This document shows positions 19,720 through 27,296 of a stretch of DNA of 55,700 bases, in pieces (the first letter of the stretch is position 1; the number at the start of each line of letters is the position of its first letter). The position numbers were made by a program, and so were the translations under genes. This stretch comes from Mariaggregatimicrobium sp964498785 (GTDB lineage: Bacteria > Zhuqueibacterota > Zhuqueibacteria > Thermofontimicrobiales > Thiofontviventaceae), in NCBI GenBank assembly GCA_964498785.1, contig CAZCJL010000036.1:1-55700 (forward strand), in the 5' to 3' direction. Below the pieces are notes generated by a model that was given only the letters and a program-made list of their open reading frames with translations, searched no databases and was not told the DNA's origin.

Positions 19720-19805
19720 TATCCCTAACGGGACTAAATTCCTGTGGCTGTTACATTTTCCCACCAATGAATTGGTGGGCTATTTTTAATTGTCCCTGTC
19801 GGGAC
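19720..19805. repeat. Second cluster of REP-like palindromes
   Basis: The order of palindromes repeats that at 18233-18315: ATCCCTAACGGGACT, CCCACCAAT/ATTGGTGGG (about 19760-19779) and GTCCCTGTCGGGAC (19792-19805) followed by AGGCATTG. Together with element B and repeat E copy 2 this makes a ~335-bp composite that is also present at about 18225-18561 in the same orientation. Confidence 0.75.
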
Positions 19806-19820
19806 AGGCATTGCATAAAC

Positions 19821-19970
19821 AACCTGTCCAGGAACTTTGATATCGTCGGGAAAACCCTTGAGAAGGTTTCGCTACAACACAATATATAGATAAATTCATG
19901 AATATGTATCAATATACAGCTTGTCCCGTTTTGAAATCCCGCTCAGCGGGAGTAGTTCGTGGACACGTTC
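19821..19970 (+). mobile_element. MITE-like element, copy B (150 bp)
   Basis: Same family and orientation as 18331-18477. It starts AACCTGTCCAGGAACTTTG and ends with AGTTCGTGGACACGTTC; flanks are TAAAC (19816-19820) and TAAAG (19971-19975). The left inner hairpin is CCTTGAGAAGG. The right one has been replaced by a different but equally good hairpin, TCCCGCTCAGCGGGA. Confidence 0.75.
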
Positions 19971-19980
19971 TAAAGACAAC

Positions 19981-20050
19981 ACACTCCGGAGTGACGTTCC
20001 CCTGTGCGCATCAGGAGCTTTAATGAACTGCACAGCGTAAGCTTATTTAA
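19981..20050 (+). repeat. Palindromic repeat E, copy 2
   Basis: Contains GTGACGTTCCCCTGTGCGC, CAGGAGC and GAACTGCAC, ending in AAGCTTATTTAA. It lies just downstream of the nucleotidyltransferase stop at 20056. It is the same orientation as copies 1 and 3. Confidence 0.7.
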
Positions 20051-20055
20051 TCAAT

Positions 20056-20631
20056 TTAAACCCGCTTCATTAAATCCTGCACTTTTTTCACAATATCAGG
20101 ATTTCCCTTTGTCTCGCACAGAGGAGTTAATTGTTCCACGATATAGTCCGTATCAAGAATTTTACCCTGCCGTAATATTATTCCTTCAACATCCATCCAA
20201 TCTTTTGTTCGATCGGCAAATGATTTCAAAATGATGAGATCTTCTGCTGAACAAGTTATCAGTCGACAATCGGGATAAAACGAAAATGGTGTCGCACGTT
20301 TAATCATTTGATCTTCAAATGGAAGTCCAGAAAGAGAAACATCGATTGACACACCATTTGACGCATACAGTAACAAAACTCTATTTGAAAAGGCAAATTT
20401 TTCTGCGTCAGAAATTCTGGATTTAAATTGTTTCAACAGGGTTTTAATATACGTCTCTTCATTTCCGAAACCACATAATAAGCAAAGATCAATATCCTGC
20501 GTCATTCGTATTTCACCCCAGCGAAGCACTGCCAATCCGCCGATAAAACAAAAGCCCCAATTTCTCTTTTCTAACGTTCGCTGAATTTCGATACCTGCTT
20601 CAAATAGTGAATTTAAGGGATTATCAGTCAT
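20056..20631 (-). CDS. Nucleotidyltransferase-fold protein (AbiEii/MNT-like)
   Basis: A 191-residue protein with the minimal nucleotidyltransferase signature: GGLAVLRWG near residues 31-39, followed by MTQDIDLCL with Asp46 and Asp48 as likely metal ligands, and a third possible acidic strand at GVSIDVSLSG. This matches the family that includes AbiEii toxins and antibiotic nucleotidyltransferases. It overlaps the 82-residue gene upstream by 8 bp, so the two form a unit. A toxin-antitoxin or abortive-infection role is a reasonable guess but not shown. The pair interrupts the sugar-biosynthesis genes and lies between two direct repeats, which suggests insertion as a cassette. Confidence 0.7.
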   Translation of the reverse strand: MTDNPLNSLFEAGIEIQRTLEKRNWGFCFIGGLAVLRWGEIRMTQDIDLCLLCGFGNEETYIKTLLKQFKSRISDAEKFAFSNRVLLLYASNGVSIDVSLSGLPFEDQMIKRATPFSFYPDCRLITCSAEDLIILKSFADRTKDWMDVEGIILRQGKILDTDYIVEQLTPLCETKGNPDIVKKVQDLMKRV

Positions 20632-20872
20632 TCATTTTTTCCATTTGTCTCTTTCGTTTCATGAATAGTTTCTGCTGCTCCACCAGGCCACTACTCAAAC
20701 GGACCTGCCGGTGTTCATAGGCATATTGCAACATCTCATTCAGAAATTCCTGATTTCGACGATAATAGTCCGGCGCCCGTAACTCTTCTAATTTGACTTT
20801 ATCTAAAGCAGACCCTGCTTGCTCCCAGGTCTTTACCCATTTTTCGATTTCTTTTTTTTCAGATTTATTCAT
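20624..20872 (-). CDS. Small charged helical protein paired with the nucleotidyltransferase
   Basis: An 82-residue protein rich in Lys, Glu and Gln, with predicted helices and no signal peptide (it begins MNKSEKKEIEKWVKTWEQAG). No domain is recognised with certainty. Its 3' end overlaps the start of the nucleotidyltransferase gene by 8 bp, so it is translated in the same unit and is a natural candidate for its partner or antitoxin. The segment ELRAPDYYRRN resembles a helical pattern seen in small proteins encoded before such nucleotidyltransferases. Confidence 0.6.
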   Translation of the reverse strand: MNKSEKKEIEKWVKTWEQAGSALDKVKLEELRAPDYYRRNQEFLNEMLQYAYEHRQVRLSSGLVEQQKLFMKRKRQMEKMND

Positions 20873-20918
20873 TTAATCAATTGCTTCTATTTAACTTAAA
20901 TTTTCAAGACGATCCGTA

Positions 20919-20990
20919 CAGCATCCCGGAGTGCAGTTCCCCTGTGCACCTCAGGAGCATTTATGAACTGCACCTCGTGAGCTTATTCAA
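20919..20990 (+). repeat. Palindromic repeat E, copy 3
   Basis: Best-formed copy: GTGCAGTTC (20931-20939) pairs with GAACTGCAC (20965-20973), with an inner CCTG/CAGG stem. The tail is GAGCTTATTCAA. It lies upstream of the 82-residue gene on the other side of the nucleotidyltransferase pair from copy 2. Confidence 0.7.
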
Positions 20991-21048
20991 ATAATTGATT
21001 CATACCCCAAAATCCCACATCTCGTCTCACACCATGATTTTTTCAACT

Positions 21049-21084
21049 GTCCCTTGCGGGACAGGCATTGCATAAAGGCAATGC
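21049..21084. repeat. REP-like palindromes, an uninterrupted (empty) target site of the MITE-like element
   Basis: GTCCCTTGCGGGAC (21049-21062) is followed by GCATTGC-ATAAAG-GCAATGC (21065-21084), a hairpin with TAAAG in its loop (21073-21077). In the copies at 18316-18490 and 19806-19985 the same hairpin is split at this TAAAG by the ~148-bp element. Confidence 0.7.
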
Positions 21085-21095
21085 ACTCCAACGAT

Positions 21096-21845
21096 TTAGT
21101 CCCACCCCTGATTTTCCAGTAACTGCTCCTCCGGTACATCCCGGAAGTATTTTGCCGGGGAGCCGATTACGATCTGTTTTGGCGGCACGTCTCTTGTCAC
21201 AACGGCTCCGGCGGCAACCACTGCATCGGCGCCGATTTCGATGCCAGGCAGAATCACCGCGCCGCCGCCGAGGCGCCCGCCTTTGCGAACGGTCACACCT
21301 TTGAAATGCTTGAAGCGTTCTTCGGTCCTGCCGAGGAAATTATCATTAGTGGTAGTCACTTTGGGCGCGATGAAACAATAATCTTCCACAACCGAATATG
21401 CGGTGATATAACAGCCGGTCTCCAATTTGCACTTTCGCCCGACAGAACACAAATTTTCAACAGTAGCGCCCCTGCCGATGATGGTGTATTCACCGACTGT
21501 GACTTTTTCCCGCACCGCCGCGGTGTCGGCGATCAGCACATTATCGCTGATTTCGCACCCGGCGTAAATAACTACCTGCGCGCCAATCAGACAATCGTTG
21601 CCAATCTTTGCCGGCGGCACTGGCTCGCTTTTGAAAATGCTTCGTTTGGCACGCATTGGTTGTTTTCCGATAACCGTGCAATCGTCGATGCGCACATTTT
21701 CACCGATCTCAGTTCCTTCGTGTATTACCACATGATGGCCGATCATGCAGCCGCTTCCGATTTTCACATCTTTTTTAATAATTGTGCCTTCGCCGATAGT
21801 CGTATCAGCGCCAATTTTTGCAGATTTATCAATCCATTCCATCAT
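21096..21845 (-). CDS. Left-handed beta-helix N-acyltransferase (hexapeptide-repeat, WbpD/WlbB-like)
   Basis: A 249-residue protein built mostly of hexapeptide repeats: IGADTTIGEGTIIKK, IGSGCMIGHHVVI, VTVGEYTIIG and a C-terminal LPGIEIGADAVVAAGAVVTR with VIGSPAKYFRDV. It forms a trimeric beta helix that transfers an acetyl or related acyl group. The two neighbouring families (oxidoreductase and epimerase) suggest N-acetylation of a 3-amino sugar nucleotide as done by WbpD/WlbB, though this protein is longer than the usual ~190 residues of that group. It lies 9 bp downstream of the oxidoreductase gene. A LpxA/LpxD-like O-acyl role is less likely from context. Confidence 0.82.
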   Translation of the reverse strand: MMEWIDKSAKIGADTTIGEGTIIKKDVKIGSGCMIGHHVVIHEGTEIGENVRIDDCTVIGKQPMRAKRSIFKSEPVPPAKIGNDCLIGAQVVIYAGCEISDNVLIADTAAVREKVTVGEYTIIGRGATVENLCSVGRKCKLETGCYITAYSVVEDYCFIAPKVTTTNDNFLGRTEERFKHFKGVTVRKGGRLGGGAVILPGIEIGADAVVAAGAVVTRDVPPKQIVIGSPAKYFRDVPEEQLLENQGWD

Positions 21846-21854
21846 TTCAATCTC

Positions 21855-22871
21855 CTATTTGATTTTAACCGGCGCGCCGCCATTTTGTAAGGATTCCTGG
21901 GCAGCATTCAGAACGCGTACCACTTTTAATCCGTCTGTTCCGTCTGAAATCGGCGGGGTATTCGTCAAAATCGAATCAATGAATTGTTGACATTCGATTT
22001 TCAGTGGCTCCTGATTTTTAATATACGGAATATGAATATCACCAATCCGGAGTGATAAATATTCACCATATTGTGTGTAATTGCCAGTGAAATCCACGCC
22101 TTTATCATAAATACGAATTTTTTCCGAGGATTCCATATCATCCACCACAGCCATCTTTTTGGATCCCACAACCGTAATTTTCCTGACTTTGTGCGGATCA
22201 AGCCAACTGACGTGGATGTGCGCCATTTTTTTGTCCGGGAAATGCATTGTTGTAAACACAACATCTTCAATCCCGTCCTGTAAAAAAGATTGTCCGGTAG
22301 AAATGACATGTGTGGGTTCGCTGCCGATGAGCATCAGAATGATGGAAATATCGTGCGGCGCAAAACTCCAGAGTGAATTTTCATTTCGACGAACCACGCC
22401 TAAATTGACGCGGGAAGAATAAATATAATAAATTTCGCCAAGTTCGCCGCTATCGACAATTTCTTTAACTTTTACAAATGCCGGGTGATATTCCAGAATA
22501 TGACCCACCATTAATACTTTATTTTGTTTTTTTGAAAGCTGAACTAATTTCTCGCCATCCGCAAGGTTGAGCGTCATCGGTTTTTCCACGAACACGTGTT
22601 TCCCGTTTTCCAGAAAGCGACTGGCGAATTGATAATGCGTATCCGCCTGCGTCGCCACGACTACCGCATCGATATCGCTATTTGCGCAAAATTCTGCTAC
22701 ATCTTTACAAATCCGTACATCCGGATAATCATTTTTTACGCGATTCAAAACGGCATCGCTACTATCGCAGACTGCTTTGAGATTGACCTGAGGATGATTA
22801 TAAAAATTACGGAGTAAGTTCTTTCCCCAGTTTCCGGCTCCGATCTGAACAATATTGACTGTTTGTTCCAT
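21855..22871 (-). CDS. Gfo/Idh/MocA-family NAD-dependent sugar oxidoreductase (WbpB/WlbA-like)
   Basis: A 338-residue oxidoreductase. The N-terminal Rossmann fold has IVQIGAGNWGKNLLRNF, followed by VVVATQADTHYQFA and the family signature GKHVFVEKPM with catalytic Lys. The C-terminal half contains the alpha/beta domain with FAPHDISIILML, where the PHD His is the expected acid/base residue. WlbA/WbpB members oxidise C3 of UDP-GlcNAcA before amination, which suits the acyltransferase 9 bp downstream and the WbpI-like epimerase at 18599-19672. The 6-dehydrogenase and aminotransferase needed for a full pathway are not in the window. Confidence 0.85.
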   Translation of the reverse strand: MEQTVNIVQIGAGNWGKNLLRNFYNHPQVNLKAVCDSSDAVLNRVKNDYPDVRICKDVAEFCANSDIDAVVVATQADTHYQFASRFLENGKHVFVEKPMTLNLADGEKLVQLSKKQNKVLMVGHILEYHPAFVKVKEIVDSGELGEIYYIYSSRVNLGVVRRNENSLWSFAPHDISIILMLIGSEPTHVISTGQSFLQDGIEDVVFTTMHFPDKKMAHIHVSWLDPHKVRKITVVGSKKMAVVDDMESSEKIRIYDKGVDFTGNYTQYGEYLSLRIGDIHIPYIKNQEPLKIECQQFIDSILTNTPPISDGTDGLKVVRVLNAAQESLQNGGAPVKIK

Positions 22872-22969
22872 AGACTCATTTCCCTCACTTTTAATTATTA
22901 TAATGAATCCTTAAATTTATAATGATAGATACAACTTTTATCTTAATACTCGGCGTGCAATGCCTTTAC

Positions 22970-23118
22970 GGCCTGTCTATGAACTACCCTTGCGAAGGTT
23001 TTTCAAAACAGGACAAGTTGTATATTGATATAAATTCATAAAATTATCTATATATTGTATTAATGCGAAACCTTCGCAAGGGGTTTGTCAGGCATTTATC
23101 GAGTTCCTGGACACGATC
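22970..23118 (-). mobile_element. MITE-like element, copy C (149 bp), inverted relative to A and B
   Basis: Reads GCCTGTCTATGAACTACC at its left end and GAGTTCCTGGACACGATC at its right, the reverse complement of copies A and B. The two inner hairpins CCTTGCGAAGG/CCTTCGCAAGG are intact. The flanks TGCAATGCCTTTA and TAAAGGCAATTCA are inverted copies of each other. It lies between the Wzz-like gene and the oxidoreductase gene. Confidence 0.72.
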
Positions 23119-23151
23119 TAAAGGCAATTCAATCCGGAACACCTATTTAAT

Positions 23152-24417
23152 TCATTTTTTTGATCGAATCATATTCATCATTTTTTGAAAATTGGATTGT
23201 ACTCTGCGTGCATCTGTTCGGACAGTTTCCATCAATTGTTTTGAATTGGGATCATCTTTTACATGTTCAAAATATTCCAGCGCAAACGCCCAGAAAATGC
23301 TCCCGATAAATGCCAGAAATGAAAACACCAGAATCAGGATCTTCCGTTTCGGCCTGGAACGTTGTTCCGGCGGTACTGCTTTATCCAGCGCCTGTACTGT
23401 CGGTGTATCTTTTGCCTCCTGAATTTTCGCCTGATAGTACTGCTGGTTCAGCAATTCCCACACCGTCTCCTGCACTTTCACATCCCGGATTTTACGCGCA
23501 AGTTCCAGCCCTACTTCTGGTACATTAGCGAACGGAATATAAAATTCCGATGTTTCGGACAGCGCCACCGAATCGCCGAATTGCAGATAATTATATTGTT
23601 TTTTAAGCTCTTCAATTTCTTTTTTTAACTGGATTATGTAAACATTATCCGCTTTCATGGTTTGCAGCGCTACTCCCAGCTCAACTTCCCGGGCGATTAT
23701 ATTGCCTTTTATTTCACCGGCTTTTTCAATCGCTGTCCGGGTCTGGTCTTCCAGTGATACTGCTTTGTATTGCTCCTTGAACAGCGCTAACGAATCCGAT
23801 GCTTCCCTCATTTTTTTCTCTGTCAGCTTCAATTGATTTTCAATATAGACGCGTGAATTTTTAGCGCGGGACGTATTCTTCTCCATATTCACCTTATCCA
23901 GTTCCGTCACAAACGAATTGGCAACATCGGCAGCAAGTTTGCGATTGAATAATTCCACTTTAATCGTGATAATACCCTCTTGCGAGGTAGAGATATTCAC
24001 ATTTTTGTTCAATGCCTTGCGCGCTTTTTCCAGACTTTCGTAATTCAATATGGAAAGCAGATTTCTGGCTGGTTTGTTATTGTAAGTAAATTTGGTTTGC
24101 AAAACATTATCAAACACCGTGCGGCTCATTAAAATTTGTACAAAAAGATCGGAAGTCGAGGTCGCCTGCGGAAGTCCAAAATTTGCAAGCGGCGATCCGA
24201 CCAGGGACGTTAAAATTCCGCTTTGCTGGCTTTCATCCGGGGGGAGCAGTGTTGTCCTGGCAGTGTACGACTTCGGTAAAAAAAAACTAATGATCAGAAT
24301 CCCGAAAGCCGTAATCACGACATTTCGTACAATCATCCACCGGCGTTTCACAAGTACATTCAAATAGTCAAATAAATTAATTTCGTCGTCGTTGTTATGT
24401 GTCACTTTCTTTTCCAC
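23152..24417 (-). CDS. Wzz/BexC-type polysaccharide chain-length/co-polymerase protein
   Basis: A 421-residue inner-membrane protein with the Wzz layout: cytoplasmic N-terminus INLFDYLNVLVKRRW, first membrane segment at about 28-51, a long periplasmic part with predicted coiled coils (about 165-275) and a second membrane segment at about 355-378 preceded by PPEQRSRPKR. The short C-terminal cytoplasmic tail has no kinase motif, so it is not a Wzc-type tyrosine kinase. It should set chain length and link polymerisation to export through the Wza-like protein encoded 24 bp upstream. Confidence 0.88.
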   Translation of the reverse strand: MEKKVTHNNDDEINLFDYLNVLVKRRWMIVRNVVITAFGILIISFFLPKSYTARTTLLPPDESQQSGILTSLVGSPLANFGLPQATSTSDLFVQILMSRTVFDNVLQTKFTYNNKPARNLLSILNYESLEKARKALNKNVNISTSQEGIITIKVELFNRKLAADVANSFVTELDKVNMEKNTSRAKNSRVYIENQLKLTEKKMREASDSLALFKEQYKAVSLEDQTRTAIEKAGEIKGNIIAREVELGVALQTMKADNVYIIQLKKEIEELKKQYNYLQFGDSVALSETSEFYIPFANVPEVGLELARKIRDVKVQETVWELLNQQYYQAKIQEAKDTPTVQALDKAVPPEQRSRPKRKILILVFSFLAFIGSIFWAFALEYFEHVKDDPNSKQLMETVRTDARRVQSNFQKMMNMIRSKK

Positions 24418-24441
24418 AAATTTGTGTTTCAGTTTACTAAT

Positions 24442-26412
24442 CTATTTTGATGTTCTGTCTATCACTAGATAAAGCGTGGCAAATTGCGTGATGACAATCA
24501 TCGTCTGCCGGAAAAATTCCCACCAGTTTCGTTCCGGTTTGCGCGGTACCCAGATAATATCACCGGGGCTGAAGCTTTTTACATCCTCGTCATCAAGAAT
24601 TTCACCGCTAACTTTCGTGACTTTTGTTTTTTTCACATGCGAGTCCCAGGTTACGCCTCCGGCCTTTTCCAGATAATATTTCAATTTTTGACCTGGCGCG
24701 TAAATTATTCCGCCAGGTTTTGAAACACGACCGGTCACATAAACCACATCCGGTTTTTTGGGCACGATAATTCTATCGTTGTCTTCCAGCGCCACATCTT
24801 CCTGCACATCATTTTCGATCATCAATTTATAGAAATCCACCACGATTTGACCAATATCGCTGGTGTTTTCTTTCATCACTAAATATTGATACTCGGATTC
24901 CGAAAGCTGATCGCGCTGCATCTGTTTTAATCGCTCATACTCTTTGTCGAATTGAATTTTCGCGCTTTTACGAACTAATTTTGATTCGCGAATCAGTGCA
25001 TCGTCTGTAAATCCGCCGGCTTTTAAAAGAATTTCTGATAATGTGGTGTTATCTTCTGTAATGGAATATGTTCCCGGAAACATCACCTCGCCTTCAATAT
25101 CAACTATCGGCCCGACCTCCCATTCCGGTATCCTGCGGATAAAAACCCGATCATCTTCTCCTAAAAGAACATCCTGGGACGAGTCATGTTGTAGCAATAA
25201 TTGTCCGAGATTGATTTTCACAAATTCTGTCGGCTTTTTGGGATCGACTCTTGCGACTTCCGCTTTTAGCAGATAGGCGCTGCGCGTCAAATTACCGGCT
25301 TTCAACAGCAGATCACTCAGGCGCATGTCTTCTTCATAACGATATTCTCCGGGCTTCTTTACTTCGCCATGGATGTGAACAACCTTCGGGTATAGCTGCT
25401 CCAATTTTGAAAAAACATGAATTTCATCTTCATTCAGAAGCTGAATATTATCAGCGCTGCCCGAATCCGTAAGAACATTGTTCAAACTGATATATGTCAA
25501 CCGACGGCTGCCATCTTCCTGCAACCGGCTGACTTCTACTTTCTCCGGATACGCATATTCGGTCACCCCGCCGGCGAGTTCCAGTAAATCGCTCATTTTC
25601 TCATTTGCACCGGGTTTCAGTTCAAATATTTTGGTTCTTCTGAATTCACCGGATGTTCGCACTTTTGTTTTCATAAACGGGACAAAAATACGATCGCCTG
25701 GCTCAAGATAATTGGCGTCATTCTGATCCGGCTTGATTAAAAACTGGTAAAAGTCGATGGTACGAATAAATCGCCCGTCGCGGTAAAGCCGGATGTCACG
25801 CAACGAGCCCTTTTGAGTCGGTCCCCCGGCCATAATCAGCGCATCTATGACTGTGTTCAACGCGGTTAAATGATATTTCCCTGGTTGCCTAACTTCGCCG
25901 ATCACTGACACCTGCACTGGTTTCGGTTCAATCAATATCACATCCACATGAAAATTGTCATAAAACTGACTTAATTTCTTTTTCAGAAATACTTGAAATT
26001 CATTTAGCGGTAACCGCCGGACATCAAAGACCCCGACTGTCGGAACATGTATTTTCCCTTCAGCGGTAACCACAACATTAAAATCCTGGCGAATTTTACC
26101 AGACAGGATTATTCCCAATTGATCTCCGGGACCTAACAAATAATTGTCCGGAAAAACAATATTTCCGAATCCGATTTCATGAATGTCTTTCTTGAATAAA
26201 TCGTGCCCAAAGAGATTTATTTCAATCTGCTGTGCCAGAGGTTGAAGCGCGAGTTTTTTTTTAAACGCCTTTTCATCTGTGTTCTGATCGTCGATCGTTG
26301 TATCAACCTGAATTGCAACGCTCAATTGAACAGCAACAGAGAAAACAACGAAAAAAATAACAATCGCTATTAATGATAAATATTTACGCATACTTTGGTT
26401 AAAACCCAACAT
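24442..26412 (-). CDS. Wza-like polysaccharide export protein with multiple SLBB domains
   Basis: A protein of 649-656 residues that makes the export channel of the outer envelope. A signal peptide follows the second Met (start 26391 is an alternative). The Poly_export domain has YLLGPGDQLGIILSG near residue 92, followed by several SLBB beta-grasp domains, each recognised by a V.G.V..PG.Y motif, e.g. VSVIGEVRQPGKYHLTAL, VHIHGEVKKPGEYRYEED, VDIEGEVMFPGTYSI and VYVTGRVSKPGGIIYA. The C-terminal hydrophobic stretch (TMIVITQFATLYLVI) could be a membrane segment. This is longer than Wza of enteric bacteria (about 380) because of the extra SLBB repeats, as in SLBB-rich proteins of this superphylum. 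It is the first gene of a two-gene unit with the Wzz-like protein. Confidence 0.9.
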   Translation of the reverse strand: MLGFNQSMRKYLSLIAIVIFFVVFSVAVQLSVAIQVDTTIDDQNTDEKAFKKKLALQPLAQQIEINLFGHDLFKKDIHEIGFGNIVFPDNYLLGPGDQLGIILSGKIRQDFNVVVTAEGKIHVPTVGVFDVRRLPLNEFQVFLKKKLSQFYDNFHVDVILIEPKPVQVSVIGEVRQPGKYHLTALNTVIDALIMAGGPTQKGSLRDIRLYRDGRFIRTIDFYQFLIKPDQNDANYLEPGDRIFVPFMKTKVRTSGEFRRTKIFELKPGANEKMSDLLELAGGVTEYAYPEKVEVSRLQEDGSRRLTYISLNNVLTDSGSADNIQLLNEDEIHVFSKLEQLYPKVVHIHGEVKKPGEYRYEEDMRLSDLLLKAGNLTRSAYLLKAEVARVDPKKPTEFVKINLGQLLLQHDSSQDVLLGEDDRVFIRRIPEWEVGPIVDIEGEVMFPGTYSITEDNTTLSEILLKAGGFTDDALIRESKLVRKSAKIQFDKEYERLKQMQRDQLSESEYQYLVMKENTSDIGQIVVDFYKLMIENDVQEDVALEDNDRIIVPKKPDVVYVTGRVSKPGGIIYAPGQKLKYYLEKAGGVTWDSHVKKTKVTKVSGEILDDEDVKSFSPGDIIWVPRKPERNWWEFFRQTMIVITQFATLYLVIDRTSK

Positions 26413-26546
26413 ATAATTTATTCTATTAAATTTTAAAAATATAAAAAATTAATAAATCTGTGTCAACACATTTTTGCTATTAAATATTATATTTTTGTTA
26501 AAAAATACGACTTTTAATTTTCCTGAAAACGACTTTAAAAAAAAAT

Positions 26547-26954
26547 TTAATTTTCCGACTGCACCTTCGTCGCGATAACAATTTTTTCAAGCCCGCTTAA
26601 TTTCGCTAAATCCATAACCCTGACCACGCTTCCGTGCGGAACGTTTTTATCTGCTTTTAGCACAAGTGATTTCTCCTGTACATTTGGCAGCATTGCTTTA
26701 AATTTTTCTTCCAAATTATCAATTATTACGGATTGGCCATTCAGAGTCATCGCGCCACCAGGCGTTATTTCGAGGATGAAATTTTCGATTTTTTCAGGAG
26801 CATTGCTTTTTGTTTCCGGGAGCTCCAGTTTCATGCCGGGCTGCTCCAGAAACGTGGAAGATACCATAAAAAAGATGAGCAGTAAGAAGAGAACATCAAT
26901 CAGAGAGGTAATGTTTATGACAGCTTTTTTTCGTTTTTTTTCTAATAATTGCAT
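26547..26954 (-). CDS. ExbD/TolR-family biopolymer transport protein
   Basis: A 135-residue protein with one N-terminal membrane segment. The family motif INITSLIDVLFLLLIFFMV has the proton-path Asp at position 20, followed by a periplasmic domain (ITPGGAMTLNGQSV, SLVLKADKNVPHGSV). ExbD works with ExbB/TolQ and passes proton-motive energy to TonB-like proteins. No ExbB homologue is encoded in the window. It follows the VWA gene and a small unknown gene with gaps of about 20 bp or less, so the three look like one operon. The 134 bp gap to the Wza-like gene is AT-rich and may hold the promoter of the Wza-Wzz unit. Confidence 0.88.
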   Translation of the reverse strand: MQLLEKKRKKAVINITSLIDVLFLLLIFFMVSSTFLEQPGMKLELPETKSNAPEKIENFILEITPGGAMTLNGQSVIIDNLEEKFKAMLPNVQEKSLVLKADKNVPHGSVVRVMDLAKLSGLEKIVIATKVQSEN

Positions 26955-26974
26955 GAATCCGCCTGATTTACCGG

Positions 26975-27295
26975 TTATTGGGCATAAAATTCAGGGAATA
27001 ATTTGGGAAGTTTTTCAATATATTGCCAGCCGTCACCTTTGTTAACGCGGGCGACCCTGATGTCGTCGAAGTAGTGATCGAGGACAGCAGCACGCTCCTG
27101 TTTTAACGGAGGGATGCAATAATCTTCTTCTTCCCAAAAAGCAGAGCCATTTTCATGAATTCGCGCGCCTTTCAAACCTTTAGTCAATGCCTTTCCAAAC
27201 GGACGCATATTACTAAATTTATCCCGAACTAATGCGCGTCTCAATTCATCCATTTTTCCCGATTTCGGCTGTGCCTGCACAAGATAGAACGGCAT
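26975..27295 (-). CDS. Small unrecognised protein between VWA and ExbD genes
   Basis: A 106-residue protein starting MPFYLVQAQPKSGKM, without signal peptide or membrane segment. The start at 27295 is chosen because it lies one base after the stop of the VWA gene; a longer reading from 27334 would overlap that gene. It holds a polar, aromatic C-terminal part (WQYIEKLPKLFPEFYAQ). I do not recognise a family. Its place between VWA and ExbD points to a part in the same membrane complex. Confidence 0.65.
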   Translation of the reverse strand: MPFYLVQAQPKSGKMDELRRALVRDKFSNMRPFGKALTKGLKGARIHENGSAFWEEEDYCIPPLKQERAAVLDHYFDDIRVARVNKGDGWQYIEKLPKLFPEFYAQ

Positions 27296-27296
27296 T

